Origin: Kingdonia uniflora
Lineage: Eukaryota; Streptophyta; Magnoliopsida; Ranunculales; Circaeasteraceae
Direction of reading: 5' to 3'
Assembly: GCA_014058105.1 (NCBI GenBank)
Contig: JACGCM010000882.1
Span: 558,001-622,000, forward strand
DNA length: 64,000 nt
The number at the start of each line of letters is the position of its first letter. Position 1 is the stretch's first letter. The notes beneath the pieces were generated by a model, which had not been told where the DNA came from, made no database searches, and worked only from the letters and a program-made list of their open reading frames with translations. The position numbers and the translations under genes are program-made. Positions 37,612 through 49,599 of this stretch are shown one piece after another.

Positions 37612-37772
37612 CCTTTGAAGATAAGCTTTTGGCCTCTAGGGAGGACATTAGTGAGGGGTTGAAGAAGGGCTTTGAGGTCTTTTACAGTGGAGCTTGAAGA
37701 GAGAGAAACTGAGATTGATCTACCACTGAACTTCACTTGGACGGTCAGGATTGAACCATCGTCTCCCTCCAT
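31902..37772 (-). CDS. Ubiquitin-like domain and LRR protein (At2g30105 type)
   Basis: Ten exons: 37772-37613, 37532-37438, 37348-37184, 36609-36475, 36375-36275, 33905-33768, 33148-33100, 33009-32944, 32320-32201, 32015-31902. They sum to 1143 nt, 380 residues, about the length of the Arabidopsis protein. All junctions are in phase. Residues 8-85 form a ubiquitin-like fold (TVQVKFSGRSISVSL, VKDLKALLQPLTNVLPRGQKL, GSKIMLMASQGL). A basic linker follows, then leucine-rich repeats from about residue 150 (IRTLDLRKNAICEIP, LPSSLGALTSLKQL, LPAEIGHLTQLETL, LPDTLGNLKKL). The C-terminus is FEGWEDFDERRRSRVQKQ and DEGAD. Exon 4's acceptor (TAAG at 36610) is weak, so its first codons are less sure. Intron 5 is long (2369 bp) and packed with repeats. 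Molecular role unknown; the UBL suggests a link to the proteasome or ubiquitin ligases. Confidence 0.92.
34614..34844. mobile_element. MITE of about 231 bp with CTTTGGCGTGTTTGG ends
   Basis: The left end CTTTGGCGTGTTTGGGTAAAC pairs with the right end GTTTACCAAACACACCAAAG. Similarity continues to about 45 nt. Flanking sequences (CCAAACTTTTCGA and CCAACTTCGTA) are similar but a clear target duplication is not visible. A GTGTTTGG-type terminus is common in hAT and Harbinger MITEs. Confidence 0.6.
35371..35536 (+). mobile_element. tRNA-derived SINE with poly-A tail
   Basis: The head contains a box A-like CTAGTGGTTTGG near 35377 and a box B-like GACTTCGAAACC near 35422; the body ends in a run of 15 A at about 35522-35536. 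It is flanked by ACTTCATTGG (35361-35370) and ACTTTATTGG (35537-35546), a 10-bp target duplication with one difference. The other arm of the inverted repeat has the same locus without the insertion. Confidence 0.7.
37570..37605. repeat. (AG)n microsatellite in intron 1 of the UBL-LRR gene
   Basis: About 17 AG units with one interruption, just inside the first intron. A second AG tract lies at 37784-37804 in the 5' UTR, which reads as CT on the coding strand. CT-rich leaders are common in plant genes. Confidence 0.85.
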
Positions 37773-38442
37773 CTCTGGTTTGAGAGAGAGAGAGAGAGAG
37801 AGAGACGGGTGAGACTTGAGAGAGAAAGGAGAGGATCCGAACCTGAGTTCGATAAAAACTAGTCCAGATGCACACACGTTGCGTGATGCATGGCACGTGT
37901 TAATTTTTCTACTACACTTATCAAGCTTCGAAGACAAGTGTTGCAAAATTGTGATATATACCAAATTATAGTAAATAGAGATAACGTGGCCAATTGGAAT
38001 GGGCTTTCTCAACATCTTTCTCAAGCCCAACCCAATATCAATATGAGAAATATGAGTACTAGAACACTAGGTTAGAGGTGCACAATTTCATTGTAGGTGA
38101 TGAATGAAGAGAGATTGTGGTTTTGATTGCTGGTGGTGACGAAAGATGATGGGGAAGGAGAAATGAGGATTGCAAGAGAGATTGTGAGGGAGAGAGAGGA
38201 GGTTACCGAGGTCGTGAAGAGAAGTGAATTTGAGATCCTCTCAGTTTACTTGTGCCTTTGGGGGAGAAACTCCCTACGGTCGTTTGACTGGTATTAGCGT
38301 TTCCTATGAAACGATATGATGTTTCAATGACGATGGTGACAACGAAACAACAATGACGGACGTAAACAAAAGCGTATATTTTGAGCTTTAAAGTTATAAC
38401 CAATCGAACTATAACCGGCCTTGCACGCTTAGCGTCGAGCAT

Positions 38443-38865
38443 AGGCTGTCAATGGACCGGGTTGGACTAGGATCTCAGTCTATCCTAGTCCGGTCCATTA
38501 TGAAAACCTAAAACCCGACCCGATCCTAAATCCTAGGATCATAGGATTCAAAACCGTATCCGATCCGTTAATGATAACCATGATCCTAACCCGAACCGAT
38601 CCGATCCATTAGTATTAAATAGTTGAGTATTTTAGAGACAAAAATAAAAATTGATTATTTTAGAGACAAAAATAGCCTTCTCTGTTATAGATAATTACAA
38701 TATTATGACAAAAAATATGTATCTTAACGGATCGGGTTGAGGTGAATCCTTATCCAATTCATTAGCTTATTGGATTAGACCTTAACGGATCGGGTTTCTT
38801 AATGGATTTAAAAAGCCAGATTGGACCGAGTAACGGGCTTAGTCCTTACCATTGACAACCCTAAA
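38443..38865. mobile_element. MITE-like element with GGCTGTCAATGG ends
   Basis: The left end TAGGCTGTCAATGGACCGGG pairs with the right end CCATTGACAACCCTA. The interior repeats GATCCTAA/ACCCGATCC and GGATCGGGTT words in both orientations. No certain target duplication. The GGGTTGTCAATGG terminus is typical of a common non-autonomous DNA transposon class in plants. Confidence 0.5.
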
Positions 38866-39038
38866 TATACTCATAGTGCCAATTTATTTGCTCGTCAACT
38901 TCGAGCCATTTTTCTATGAAATGCATAATAGAAACATGGCATATACATGGTGTTACCATACACATCAGTAAGCTGGTTAGATTAATACAGATAAAAGTCC
39001 AGTAATCTAAGGTGAGTACGTGAGCCGATCAGACACGT

Positions 39039-39140
39039 ATTGTTCACGACTGACCCTTTTGTTTACTAACATATATACAACATATCAATATTGTTCACGG
39101 TTGGCCCTTTTGTTTACTAACATATATACAACATATCAAT
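39039..39140. repeat. Tandem duplication, 2 x 51 bp
   Basis: ATTGTTCACG(A/G)(C/T)TG(A/G)CCCTT... repeated head to tail at 39039-39089 and 39090-39140, with three mismatches in 51. Confidence 0.85.
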
Positions 39141-39393
39141 ATAAAGAAGGGTTTATGTTGTTTTAAGAACAAGTATGGAGTTTTTATTGTTAAGCTATGG
39201 GAAGGAAACAGAAGATCATGCTAAGTAAGCAATGAGAAATCTAGAGAAGCTATCTTAACATCCCTCCTGGATAGATTTCGTACCAATAGGAGCTTGAGCT
39301 CTCCACATCCTTTACTGTATTTGTCCACATGGACACCGCTTTTGCCTATAGTATTTTTTCTTCTTTTCCCAAGCAACTAATATATAACAAACC

Positions 39394-42300
39394 TTAAGTA
39401 TATAACATTGTTTGAACTGAGTCTATTACCCAGGTCGAAAAAGGATTAACATCATACAACCCAAAAAGATTAGAGCCCAGAGCCACTAGCTCATGAGCCA
39501 CAAAGTTAAGGCAGTGAGAAATCCAAGAAAAGGAAAATTTGGCTATACTATTATAGGCCTCCAGACAAGGATTTAAAAGCACTGTTGCACTCCAAAACAC
39601 TCCTTGGTTTGGATCTTGAAGGTAGGAGATGACTCTTTGGCAATCAACAAGTAGCAAAACTTCCTTATCCTTCAACAGACTTTTGCTCAAGTGGACGGCC
39701 CAGGAAATGCATTGCCCTTCTGCTTCCTTTGCGTCGTTTGTTATTGTGGGTTTGTGTCCTACAAAAATAGGTTGGTTATCATCATTAAGCAGTATAAATT
39801 CCAATCCATCTTTCTTTGTATCTGCTCGCCAAGAAGCATCAGTAAACAATTTATACGCTGCAGAAGTAGTATTAAAAGCCAATGTTTTGCCTTATAATCA
39901 GTCTGAGATGGATAATGGGTTCCTGTTTTCTTATTAATATTAAAGACAATAGCCTTGGCAGTAGCAAGAATATGACTAATTTGTGTTTTCTTTTGTGTAA
40001 ATATCGAAGCATTCCTAGTTTCCCATATTCCTCCCAAAAGAGCACAAAAGATGGAAAGATTGAAAAATTCATCACGTGCAGAAATTCCCCCTCATATACT
40101 TGTTGAAAGATATCTTGAAAATGAAATTGTGGGGATTGGGTACGTAATGTAAAAGGGGAAACAACCTGTAAAGAGCTTATTCCACATCTCGGACTCAAGC
40201 TCCATCTTCGACCATCATACGACCACTCGACCTCGTCAGCATACACGTGACACATTTATGGAAGATACATTATCGAGCAGGAGTTACTCAAGCCGTTACA
40301 CAATCATTATGAAGACTCATCAAAACCATATATTGTAACATTCGTTATTAAAATAGATAACAATCATATTATAAGACCTATAAATAGGACCATAAAACTA
40401 CAAAGAAAGAACAAACTTTTCCTATCAAGAAAGTCTCTACAAAATACTCAGAGCATCTCTTGTAATAATCTAACAATTATCAATAACATTCTTCTTTCTA
40501 AATCCTTAAGAGAGGTAATAGTTTTTAACCTATTCAAAGGTTTTTCACGCTAAACTTTGTGTTAGCATTCGATTATTACTTATCTAGATGCTCTGAATGT
40601 CCTTGGTGTAAAAGGTTAAGTTCAGATCACGAAATTAGGCTATTACACAACCTACAAAGGGGCAACCCATTTATATTTAAAAATGGCATATTAAATAGTT
40701 TTAGGGTCCTTTCCACGTATAGAACAGAGTTCATCTATTACAATATGGTTATGAAACAGTCTACTTTTAACATGTAGATGATCATGTTTAATTTTCCAAA
40801 TAATCATTTGAAGTCTATAAGGAATCTTTATCTTCCAAATGGCACCATGCCAACTTTTATTAACCTGTGGAGTGAAAGGATGGTTAGCTGGAGAGACTAA
40901 GCAATTATAAGCTGATTTAACAGATAATCTAGAATTTTTATCAAGCAGCCATTGGATAATATCCTTGGATGGATTTTGAGTTAATGGAATGACCAAAACA
41001 CATACCACAATGTCTGGGGGAATAATTTCAGCAAGGAGTATTGAGTTCCATCTGACTGGATTGTGAAGCAACAGTTGAGACACCCATATTATGTCTGGGT
41101 AATTAGAATTTAATTTAGATGGTTTGTGTGAAGCTAAAGTTGGATGCCATTTTTTTTTCTTTTCAATGTGTGTAAGGTTTCCTGTACTACTGTAATATTG
41201 TCCTGTATAAACCTTCCCTCAGTAAAAACATTTTGTTAAGGGCCAATCATATCCTGGAGAAAAGGTTTGATCCTATTAGCTAAAACTTTGGAAAAGATTT
41301 TCATAGCAGAATTGCATAAGATGATTGATCTAAAATCAGCTAGATGAATTGGATTTTTAAGTTTAGGTATCAGGGTTAACTTGGTATGAATGAGATACCT
41401 GAGGAAGTGAGAAGTCTAAAAAAGATGGTTACATATATTAACCAAATCTTTCTTAATCCATGACCAGGATTGTTGGTAGAAGTAAGGAGTAAACCCATCA
41501 GGTCCTGGACTTTTAAAGGGGTTTATGGAAAAAAGAGCTATTTTTACTTCCTCTTCTGATATTTCTTGATTGAGGGTAAATATATAGTTGTTCCTCAGAT
41601 ATGTGTGGTGAGATAAGTGTAGCCACCCTAGGCAGATCTGGTTGGTTAGCGGGAGTATGAGTTGTAGAGAACAGTTTAGTGAAGTGAACAATGAAGGAGG
41701 TACCAATCTCTTCCCTATTGTCAATCCAATTACCATTAGTATCTTGCAGAAAATCTGCATTATTAAAACTCCTTCTACATTTAGTAGCTCTATGAAAAAA
41801 TGTAGAATTTTTGTCACCTTCTTTAAGCCAAAGTTCTCTACTTTGGTCCCTCAAATAGTACTCTTCTTTGTCTATAAGTTGTTTTAATTGAAGTTGGAGG
41901 GCCTGGAGTTGATCATGGTCATACAAAGCCTTCCAAACTATAGATAACCAATATGTTTTTTAGTTTGTTGAATCTTTTGGGTAATGTTCCCAAAATTCTT
42001 TTTATCCTGTTAAGTACAAATTTTAATAGTTAATGTTTGGATTGTAGTTATGCTGAAGGAGTTCCTTTAGAAACACTATTTTCTCATTGTGTCTGTATAA
42101 AATTGCTGAAGTTTTGAAAAGATGGGTTAATGTGGATATAAGAAGTATGGGTTGCCACCTTATCCAATGGGTCAATAACTTCATTCAAATCCCCAATGAG
42201 TAACCATGGGATGATAAACAACTTTCTAACCTGGTTAAGACCATCCCACAAAGAGTACCTAAATTGTCTTTCAGGGACACCATGAATGAAAGAGCATAGC

Positions 42301-43258
42301 CACTTAACTTGTGGTGGGCGAGAATGAATAAGGGTTTGTATTGCATAATCACAACTATGAATAACTTTAAGGTCCACAGTTTCCTTCCAAAGAAGCCATA
42401 GACCATTCTTTATACCCACTGATGGGACAATAAGAATATTAGCAAAACCTAAATTTTTTAACTTAAGGCATGCTACTGCTATTATCAAGTTTAGTTTCCA
42501 TGACAAAATGAATGTCAGGGTGTTCTCTAGAAATATAAGATTTAAGCTGTTGAACAGTCGTGGATTCCCTCCACCACGACAGTTCCAACTGATTATCTTC
42601 ATTGGGGGTGTGGTGGCTGAAGGGCCACCACCATCTGTTTAATAGAAAAATTACCAACACCCCTAACGTGATTAACATCCTCTCGAATGTGAGGAATCCC
42701 CACAATTACAACTAACCTTAGCTTCCAGACAGTCTTAGAGACAATGAAACTAATATGATATAATTACACCCAACAATAGCTGCAGATTCATATCTTAGGC
42801 AAATTATTCTAAGAGTAAACAGGCAAGGAAATTTAAAACAGTGATACCTTATCAAGAGCTACAACCATAGCATGATCATTATTCCTATCTTTATCACCTT
42901 CAGAGGAATCCACATAAAATGGTATCATGTCCACTGATACTCCGTGGATATCTGGAGTTGAACCATGGAGATAAAAATCAGTCTCATCACAGGTGAGTTC
43001 AAGCCCTTCCTCGGGAGTAGGGGACCCCAAAAAGGGTTGTTGTCCAGTAGTGGTAATATAAGGGAATTCCTCCAACGGTAAAATGGACCCATGTTCTCCA
43101 AGTGCCAATAACTTTTGGGAGGTAGTAAGGTCAATAACCTGAGCCTCAATAGCATGAAACGGCTCAAGAGTTTCTAGGTTAGCAAGCATTGCAGAGTCTG
43201 AGGATTGAAAGTCCAAATTCGATACAATGTGGTCATGCACGGGTGTGGTAAGATCCAC
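39394..43258 (-). mobile_element. LINE (L1-like), decayed, full domain order
   Basis: On the minus strand, the order from high to low coordinates is as follows. A possible ORF1 tail lies at 43258-42833. The apurinic endonuclease starts at 42602 (MKIISWNCRGGGNPRLF, LIGDLNEV). The reverse transcriptase start follows (RELWLKEGDKNSTFFH near 41840; KSPGPDGFTPYFYQ near 41490). Then come zf-RVT (SVKSAYNCL, WKIKIPYRLQ near 40850) and RNase H (KLFTDASWRAD near 39845; VDCQRVISYLQDP; NFVAHELVALG). Multiple frameshifts, and the RT core between about 41400 and 41150 is largely lost. A solo LTR of another family interrupts zf-RVT/RNase H at 40167-40647. The 3' boundary is uncertain. Confidence 0.8.
40167..40647 (+). 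mobile_element. Solo LTR of the Tat family, inside the LINE
   Basis: A 481-bp copy of the same LTR that bounds the element at 44726-60030. It begins TGTAAAGAGCTTATTCC and ends GGCTATTACA. CAACC directly precedes (40162-40166) and follows (40648-40652), a perfect 5-bp target duplication. No internal domain remains, so it formed by LTR-LTR recombination. It inserted after the LINE, because LINE coding sequence continues on both sides. Confidence 0.88.
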
Positions 43259-44725
43259 GAGTGGAATGGGCCCTATAAACTGTGAAATCCTACCATAAAT
43301 CTCTAGGAATTAAAGTATCAGGGTACGAAGTTGCCCTTCCCTAGTACGGCTGCTAACCACATTTCTTGGTGGAGCAGGAAACAATTTTAGAACTCCCCCC
43401 CTTTTTTCTTTTCAATTGAATAAGCATTGGCTTTTCTCTTTTAGTAGTTTTCCTATTTGTGGGTGGAGTAAAAATCAATTTGGAATTCATTGTGTATGGT
43501 GAAGGAAGCAATTGTGGGTGATAGAGGGCAGTATGATTAATGTGAATAACAGAGTTGGACCTATCGTTTTAGAGTAGCGGGGTTCTTCCTTTCACGATTT
43601 CATCCTTTGTTGATGAAAACCCTATAAAGTGATTATTTGATCCTATAACAATTGAGTATTGATTATGAATTAGGGGTTAATCAAACAAAGCCAGATAGAG
43701 AGATTACAATTGCAACCATGATTTACAAGAGAGAGAGAGAGGGGTACCTCATATATAGAGAAAGGGCGAGAGTTTAATTTTTTTTCTTCTATCACAAAAG
43801 TTTTGTGTTTTGTTAGAGAGAAAGAAATGGCAGGAGCCAGGAGGGAAAGGTCGGGCTGGGTCAGGTTGTGGGCTGGGCATTAGGTTGTTTATGTATAGTT
43901 TTTATTTTATTTTTATTAATTGCTAAATATAAGCCTTTTTTTGGCAAAATTCAAGGGGGGCAGTAACCCCCCCTTCTAAGCCTATAAATCCGCCCCTGGT
44001 GAATAAGATACCAAGTTATATAATGTTTAACCAGCCTATTAATGCAAACTAGCAACAGTAATGGGAGATACCTAAAAGGATTTACAGGTTGAGCTTTAGT
44101 GAGCATTGGGACGTGTAGTAAACAATGCCTTTTGATATACTTGTGCAAGGTAGCTATTTGTTGTGATTGTTCTCGAGCTAAACAACCATAAACCCTAAGA
44201 TCACCCAAATCTATTGTTTTGGTCCCTTTTAAAAAAGGTTCACAACTTCCCATAAGCTATAATTAGTCTGGATGAGCCAATGGGCAGTAAGATCCCTACT
44301 ACTAAAAGTCAATTGCATGTAGGGAAAATGTATTTGGGGTAGTGGGGGTATAAGAGTCTTAAACTCCTTAAATATTTGTTATTTTTTTATTTTGTCCTTT
44401 TTCAAGTAAAAGTAAAACATAGTTCTAAATACTTGTTTGGAAGCTACAACATAATACCAACATAATACCAGTATCCACAAGTTTGAGCTGGTATCCACAT
44501 TAAATTGGAAAATGAACATAAGGGTACCTGAACCTGTACTGTTATTTCCTTTTGTAACCGAGTAAATTCCTCCAAGTTAAATCTTCGAGTTGCTATAGTA
44601 AAATCCTCCTTAGTTCTTTCACTTTTATGAAATCGGCATGTGGTTGCTCTACTTTTATTTGGAGAATCACTAGAAGTATCTGTGGAGTCAAGGTGCACAT
44701 TAACCCTAGAAGACCCAGTGGCTGG
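43259..44725. other. Unassigned sequence between LINE and Tat element
   Basis: Probably holds the 5' part of the LINE at its left. Low complexity: GA tract near 43730, G/C runs near 43953-43998. Minus-strand frames at 43951-44253 and 44444-44698 (with CRFHKSERTKEDF and RRFNLEEFTRLQ) are open but I do not recognise them. They may be pieces of another element. Confidence 0.4.
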
Positions 44726-45291
44726 TGTAATAGCTTATTTCGTATCTCAGACTCAAGCTTCATCCCCGATCTCATTAGCATATAGAAAGTAATACTAAAT
44801 ACATGTTCAACATTCCTCAGTTTGAGTCATCGCTTTCGACCTCCATATCAACAGTTTGATTTGTGCAAGTGTACAGTCATCAATAGAGCCGTTGTACAGT
44901 AACAGAGATCAGAACGTTACACAATCTGGTCAAATAGTATCTTACATATACTTTGTAACGTCTACTATTAAGAATCTTAATGGTCATCAAGCGGTCATAT
45001 TATAAGACCTTTAAATAGAACCAGAGAACTCCAAATTAGGGACAAAAAATTCTACACAGGAGAATTCTTTCTCTAACATCCCGTATTCTCAGAAAACTCA
45101 TTGTAATAAGTTAACAATCTCAATAAGTTCATCTTTTCTTTCTCAAAATCTTCAAGAGAGGTCATGGTTTTTAAACTATTCAAAGGTTTTATATGCTAAA
45201 TTATTTAGTTGATTACTATTTGTTGTTCTTGAGTATTCTAAACACATATGGTGTAAATGCTAAGTTCAAATCCCAAAATTAGGCTATTACA
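44726..45291 (+). repeat. 5' LTR of the Tat element
   Basis: TGTAATAGCTTATTTCG at the start, GGCTATTACA at the end, 566 bp. It contains a TATAAGACCTTTAAATAG box near 45000 that could be the promoter. A plausible cap site lies just downstream. Confidence 0.9.
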
Positions 45292-45360
45292 TTTGGCACC
45301 ATCTGTGGGAATAAAGTTCTCAAGCCTATTATCTCAAAAACTGTTAATCATCTTCTTTCA

Positions 45361-46470
45361 GAATGTCACCTCCAGGTCAGAGTACATCGATCGTTCAGGT
45401 AGAAGAAAATGTTGTACTAGCAGATCTGCGGGTCACTTTGAATTCTGAAACAGAAAGACGTGCTGCTCTGGAGCAATAGCTAGCGAGTGTACAAGATGCG
45501 CTAAAGGTCTTACAGGGTTAACAGATCGCCGCCCAGAAGAACAAGGCCATGCAACCTGAAGGCTCATGAATCTCCGTTCTTGACAGAATAGGACCTCATC
45601 TGAAAAGTAATCATGTAGAAGGTGCACTTTGATCTAACCATCAATAACAAGAAATGGAGCCCATCCCGATCCATGAGGTCCAACAAGAAGTAGATGGCAG
45701 CCTGGTAGGAGTCAGACAGATTAAAAATATACATACAAGAGTTTGAGTCCCAGCAAAAAAAAAGTCAAAGTGAAGGGAGTGACGACCACAATCCTGGAGA
45801 AGGACGCGTCACACGCCCAACCATAGTAGCTTGACAGTATGTAACTCAGGAACATGTTGACATACAAATCAATGAACTACTCAAAGCTCAGACTCTGACT
45901 AAAAGAATCCACAACAGATTACAAAAGAGCCCGATCGCACATGAGCTGTTAGATGGCGAGGTCCCCACCGGGTTTCATACTTCGAAGATCCAAAAGTACA
46001 TAGGCATTGATCCAGTGGAGCACGTCCAAGAGTTTCAGGATGCTTTAGGTCTACATTCCACGTCTAACCATATTCTATGCCAGTTCTTTCCTACCAACTT
46101 ATAAGGTAAACCCCTATGGTAGTTTCACACACTACCTAAATGATCTATTACAACTTTCGAACAGCTACAAGAACTCTTCATTAAGAATTATTCGCACAAC
46201 AGAGACAAAGATGAGAATCTATACTCTCTTTTCAGTCTAAAACATATACCAGGAAAGAAGCTCGAGACGTTCACTAAAAAATTCTTGGAGTTAGCTCAAA
46301 AAGTAGATCGACTCGACCAGAAGATTACTATTTTAGCTTTGACTAATGCTTTACTCATCGATGGAAGGGCGAAGGAGTACCTCGTCCTCAACAAGCCGAT
46401 AACGTTGGAGGACATGATCAAAAAAGTCAACGGGTACATAGACCTGGAAAGAATTGTATCTGATAGATAA
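45361..46470 (+). pseudogene. Tat gag, broken
   Basis: Begins MSPPGQSTSI at about 45363. Pieces match retrotransposon gag proteins: FQDALGLHS, QFFPTNL, WFHTLP, ITTFEQLQELFIKNY, DENLYSLFSLKHIPGKKLETFTKKFLEL and the final 61-codon open part (46285-46470) with VDRLDQKI and DGRAKEYL. Several in-frame stops, for example TAG near 45478. No zinc knuckle is clear. Confidence 0.75.
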
Positions 46471-47039
46471 AAACTTTAGAAGTCAACATTGATAGTTCAA
46501 GATCAATCAACATGCCAAGATTTTAACCGTGCTGCTGCTCAGGGAGGAGATAGGAAATGAACAAAATCTAACGACGAGCGACCTCGGAAAGGCAGTAACT
46601 TGCCAAAACCTTGTCTTCCCAAGATGAATGTGACCATAGCAAGTATTTATCCTATACTACAAAAAGATAGGTTCTTTCGTAATGCACAGTATCTTCAACC
46701 CATTGAGAACAAACCATACTGTATTCACCACAATGCCAGACATCATGAGACAGAACACTGTTTTGCCTTATAATGATTATTGGAGTATATCTTTGCAGAT
46801 GGTCGAATACATGAATACATCATGGACATGGAGAGTTTTAAGAATGGGAGTTACAAAAATCTTACGAAAGCCGTACAAATCGAAGAACCAGTAGAGGAGA
46901 AGCATTTATACCATATCTCACTCTACTATTTCGTTGAGACTCAGATCGTCAACCAAATGAACAAAAGCAAAAGAAGACGTATCGGGTAATGTTACGACCT
47001 ATCCATATAAGATAAAGAAGCTCGTTTACTTCTAGTATC

Positions 47040-49560
47040 CAACTCTCAGCGAATAGGAATTTCTTTCGATGACTACGATGTTCGTCATGTCAACTTTCCT
47101 CACCATGATGCTTTGGTGATCATGTTTAAAATGAGAAACATGGTGCTTCACACAATGATGATAGATACTGGCAGTACTATCAAACTACTTTTTTAGAGCT
47201 CGATTGATCATATGGGACTGGCCGACAAGGTACAACCTAGCGACATTGATATCTATGGATTCCACGGATCTAGAGAAGAACGTGTAGGTAAGATTATACT
47301 TCCTATTATAGCAAGACCAATAATACTTGACGTTATCTTTTATGTTATCTACGTAAAATCCCGTTATTTGGGGATAATGGGATGTTGTTGGTTACACAAT
47401 ATGCGAGTTATCCCATCAACCTATCATTTAACGCTGTGATTTGAATAAAATGACGACATTTATGAGATCAAAGGAAGTTAGAAGTTAACATGAGCATGTG
47501 AATTTTTTTGCCATTGTAAAAGAACTATTAGAGCCTCAACTCGCATAGTAATTATAGAAAACGGTAGGAAACATTACAGAAAGCTATACCGTAAACTATA
47601 CAAAGAACAATTTGTGAAGCGCAGAAACTACAAAGTACGTCGAAATCAGTGGAGACAAGTGCGAGACATTTATTGGCACTCTTCTGCCCATAACAGAATG
47701 AGATGTGCTCATCCAGTTCCTTAAAAACAACAGTGATGTCTTCGCTTGGACGTTTCACGAAATGCTGGACATTTATCCAAATCTGGCCTGCTATAAGCTC
47801 AATTTGAAAGATAAAGTCGAAGATGTTAATAAAAAATAAAGTACTTCAACACCACGACTTTGAGATGAAGTCTATAAAGAGATCGATAAATTCATCAAAG
47901 TTGGTTTCATCCGAAAGACCAATTACCCAGAATAGATTTTGAACATTGTAGCAGTCCCAAAGAAGAATGAAAGATCAGAGTGTGCGTGGATTTCACGGAC
48001 CTCAACAAACATACTCCAAATGATAGTTTTCCACTTTCTATCATAAACCATCTGCTCGATTCTACTTTGGGACACGAACTCCTATCCATGATGAATGCTG
48101 GATCAGGATACAATCAAATACCTATGCTACCTGACGATCAAGATAAAATAACTTCTATTACAGAACATGGCCTATACTGCTATAAGGTCATGCCATTCAG
48201 TCTCAAGAACCCTGGAGCCACTTATCAGCGATTAATGACACAGATGTTCAAAGATCACCTTGGAAAAACAATAGAAGTCTACATTGATGATATGCTGTGT
48301 AAAAGTCTTAAAAATAAGAACTATATTACAGATTTACGCACTACTTTTGAAATTCTCTATTTTTACAAGATGAGACTCAACCTCGACAAATGCCAGTTCA
48401 GGGTCCAGTCAGGAAAATTCTTGGGACATTTGATAATTAAGCGAGGTATAGAAGTTGATCAAGATCGTATTTACGCACTATTGTCTATGTCTTCTCCAAA
48501 AACAAATAAAGACATCTAGAAGTTAGCAGGCAAGATTGCTACAATAAACCATTTTGTTTCGAAGTATTTAGATCGTTGTCGATGGTTGTTCAACCTATTG
48601 CGTGAAGGGACAACAAAACAAAAGTCTAAGAAAGATCCTGAGATCGAGTAGACAGTAGAGTGTAAAACAATGTTTTAGAAACTCAAACTTTACTTGGGCT
48701 CACCACCATTGATGAGTATACCTAACGAAGGGGAAGAACTCACCATATATCTTGCAGTTATCGAAGAATCATTAAGTTCTATTCTCATTCGACTTGATGG
48801 GAAGACGGAGAAACTTGTCTACTTCATCAGCAAAACTCTCACTCCAGCAGAATCCCGATATACCAAGATCGAGAAACTGTTCTTAGCTCTCGTATAGACA
48901 TCGCAAAAGTTGAGACAATATTTTTAAGCCTACTTAGTTCGAGTAGTGACCAATTTCTCTTTGCAAGAGATCTTATCCAAATGAGAAAATTCTAGACGAT
49001 CGTACAACAATGGTCGGTCACTCTTGGCGAACATGACATCCATTTTGAACTGAGACATTCTGAAAAGGGTCAAGCAGTAGCAAATTTTCTTGCAGACTTC
49101 CCAGTAGAAGATCCTGATTGGGAAGAAGATAGTATGGATACTAATGCAGAACAGTTCAAAGAAAAGTCAGACTGGGTAACTCAGAAGGGATGACGTCTTT
49201 TAACTGATGGATCTAATGGACCTATAGGATCAGGCATAATAATCGTACTTATCACACCTTCCAATGATAGAGTCAAAAAAGTAATCAGACTCAATTTTGA
49301 AGCTACCAACAATAAGGCCGAATATGAGGCAATGATTCACCGTCTTGATATGGCTCTTGAGATTGGAATCTCCGAGTTGTCTGTATACACGGATTCTTTA
49401 CTCATTGTTAACCATTACACATCAAAATTCTAGAAGAACATAAAGATGATTGCTTATGCAGCAGCCATTGCCGACAGAATACACAAATTTGAGAAGATTG
49501 CTATTAAACATTTACCGCGCAGAGAAAATATAAATTATGATTCCATCGTATATCTAGTAG
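47040..49560 (+). pseudogene. Tat pol N-terminal half: protease, RT, two RNase H domains
   Basis: The protease active site IDTGST is near 47163. Reverse transcriptase runs about 47840-48500 with VDFTDLNKHTP, GYNQI, VMPFSLKNPGATYQRLM and the catalytic YIDDM near 48282. The first RNase H follows (YFISKTLTPAESRYTKIEK near 48850). The second, archaeal-type RNase H lies at about 49195-49560 (LTDGSNG, NNKAEYEAM, VYTDS), a trait of the Tat lineage. Stops at 48518, 48650, 48676, 48895, 48926, 49190 and 49432 (approximate) silence it. Confidence 0.82.
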
Positions 49561-49599
49561 GAGTCCCAGCATTAACATTATAAACTTAAATTCTGTTAA

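Larger units (their letters stand above)
37773..39393. other. Promoter of the UBL-LRR gene and intergenic sequence
   Basis: Contains the 5' UTR and promoter of the minus-strand gene at its left, an imperfect MITE-like element at 38443-38865 and a 51-bp tandem duplication at 39039-39140. I see no credible gene. The open frame running upstream of 37772 is an extension through UTR. Confidence 0.5.

Noticed and set aside
37521..38030. 169-codon minus-strand frame spanning the UBL-LRR start
   Set aside because: The real start is the ATG at 37772 (MEGDDGS). The upstream part is CT-rich leader and the end is intron sequence after the donor at 37612.
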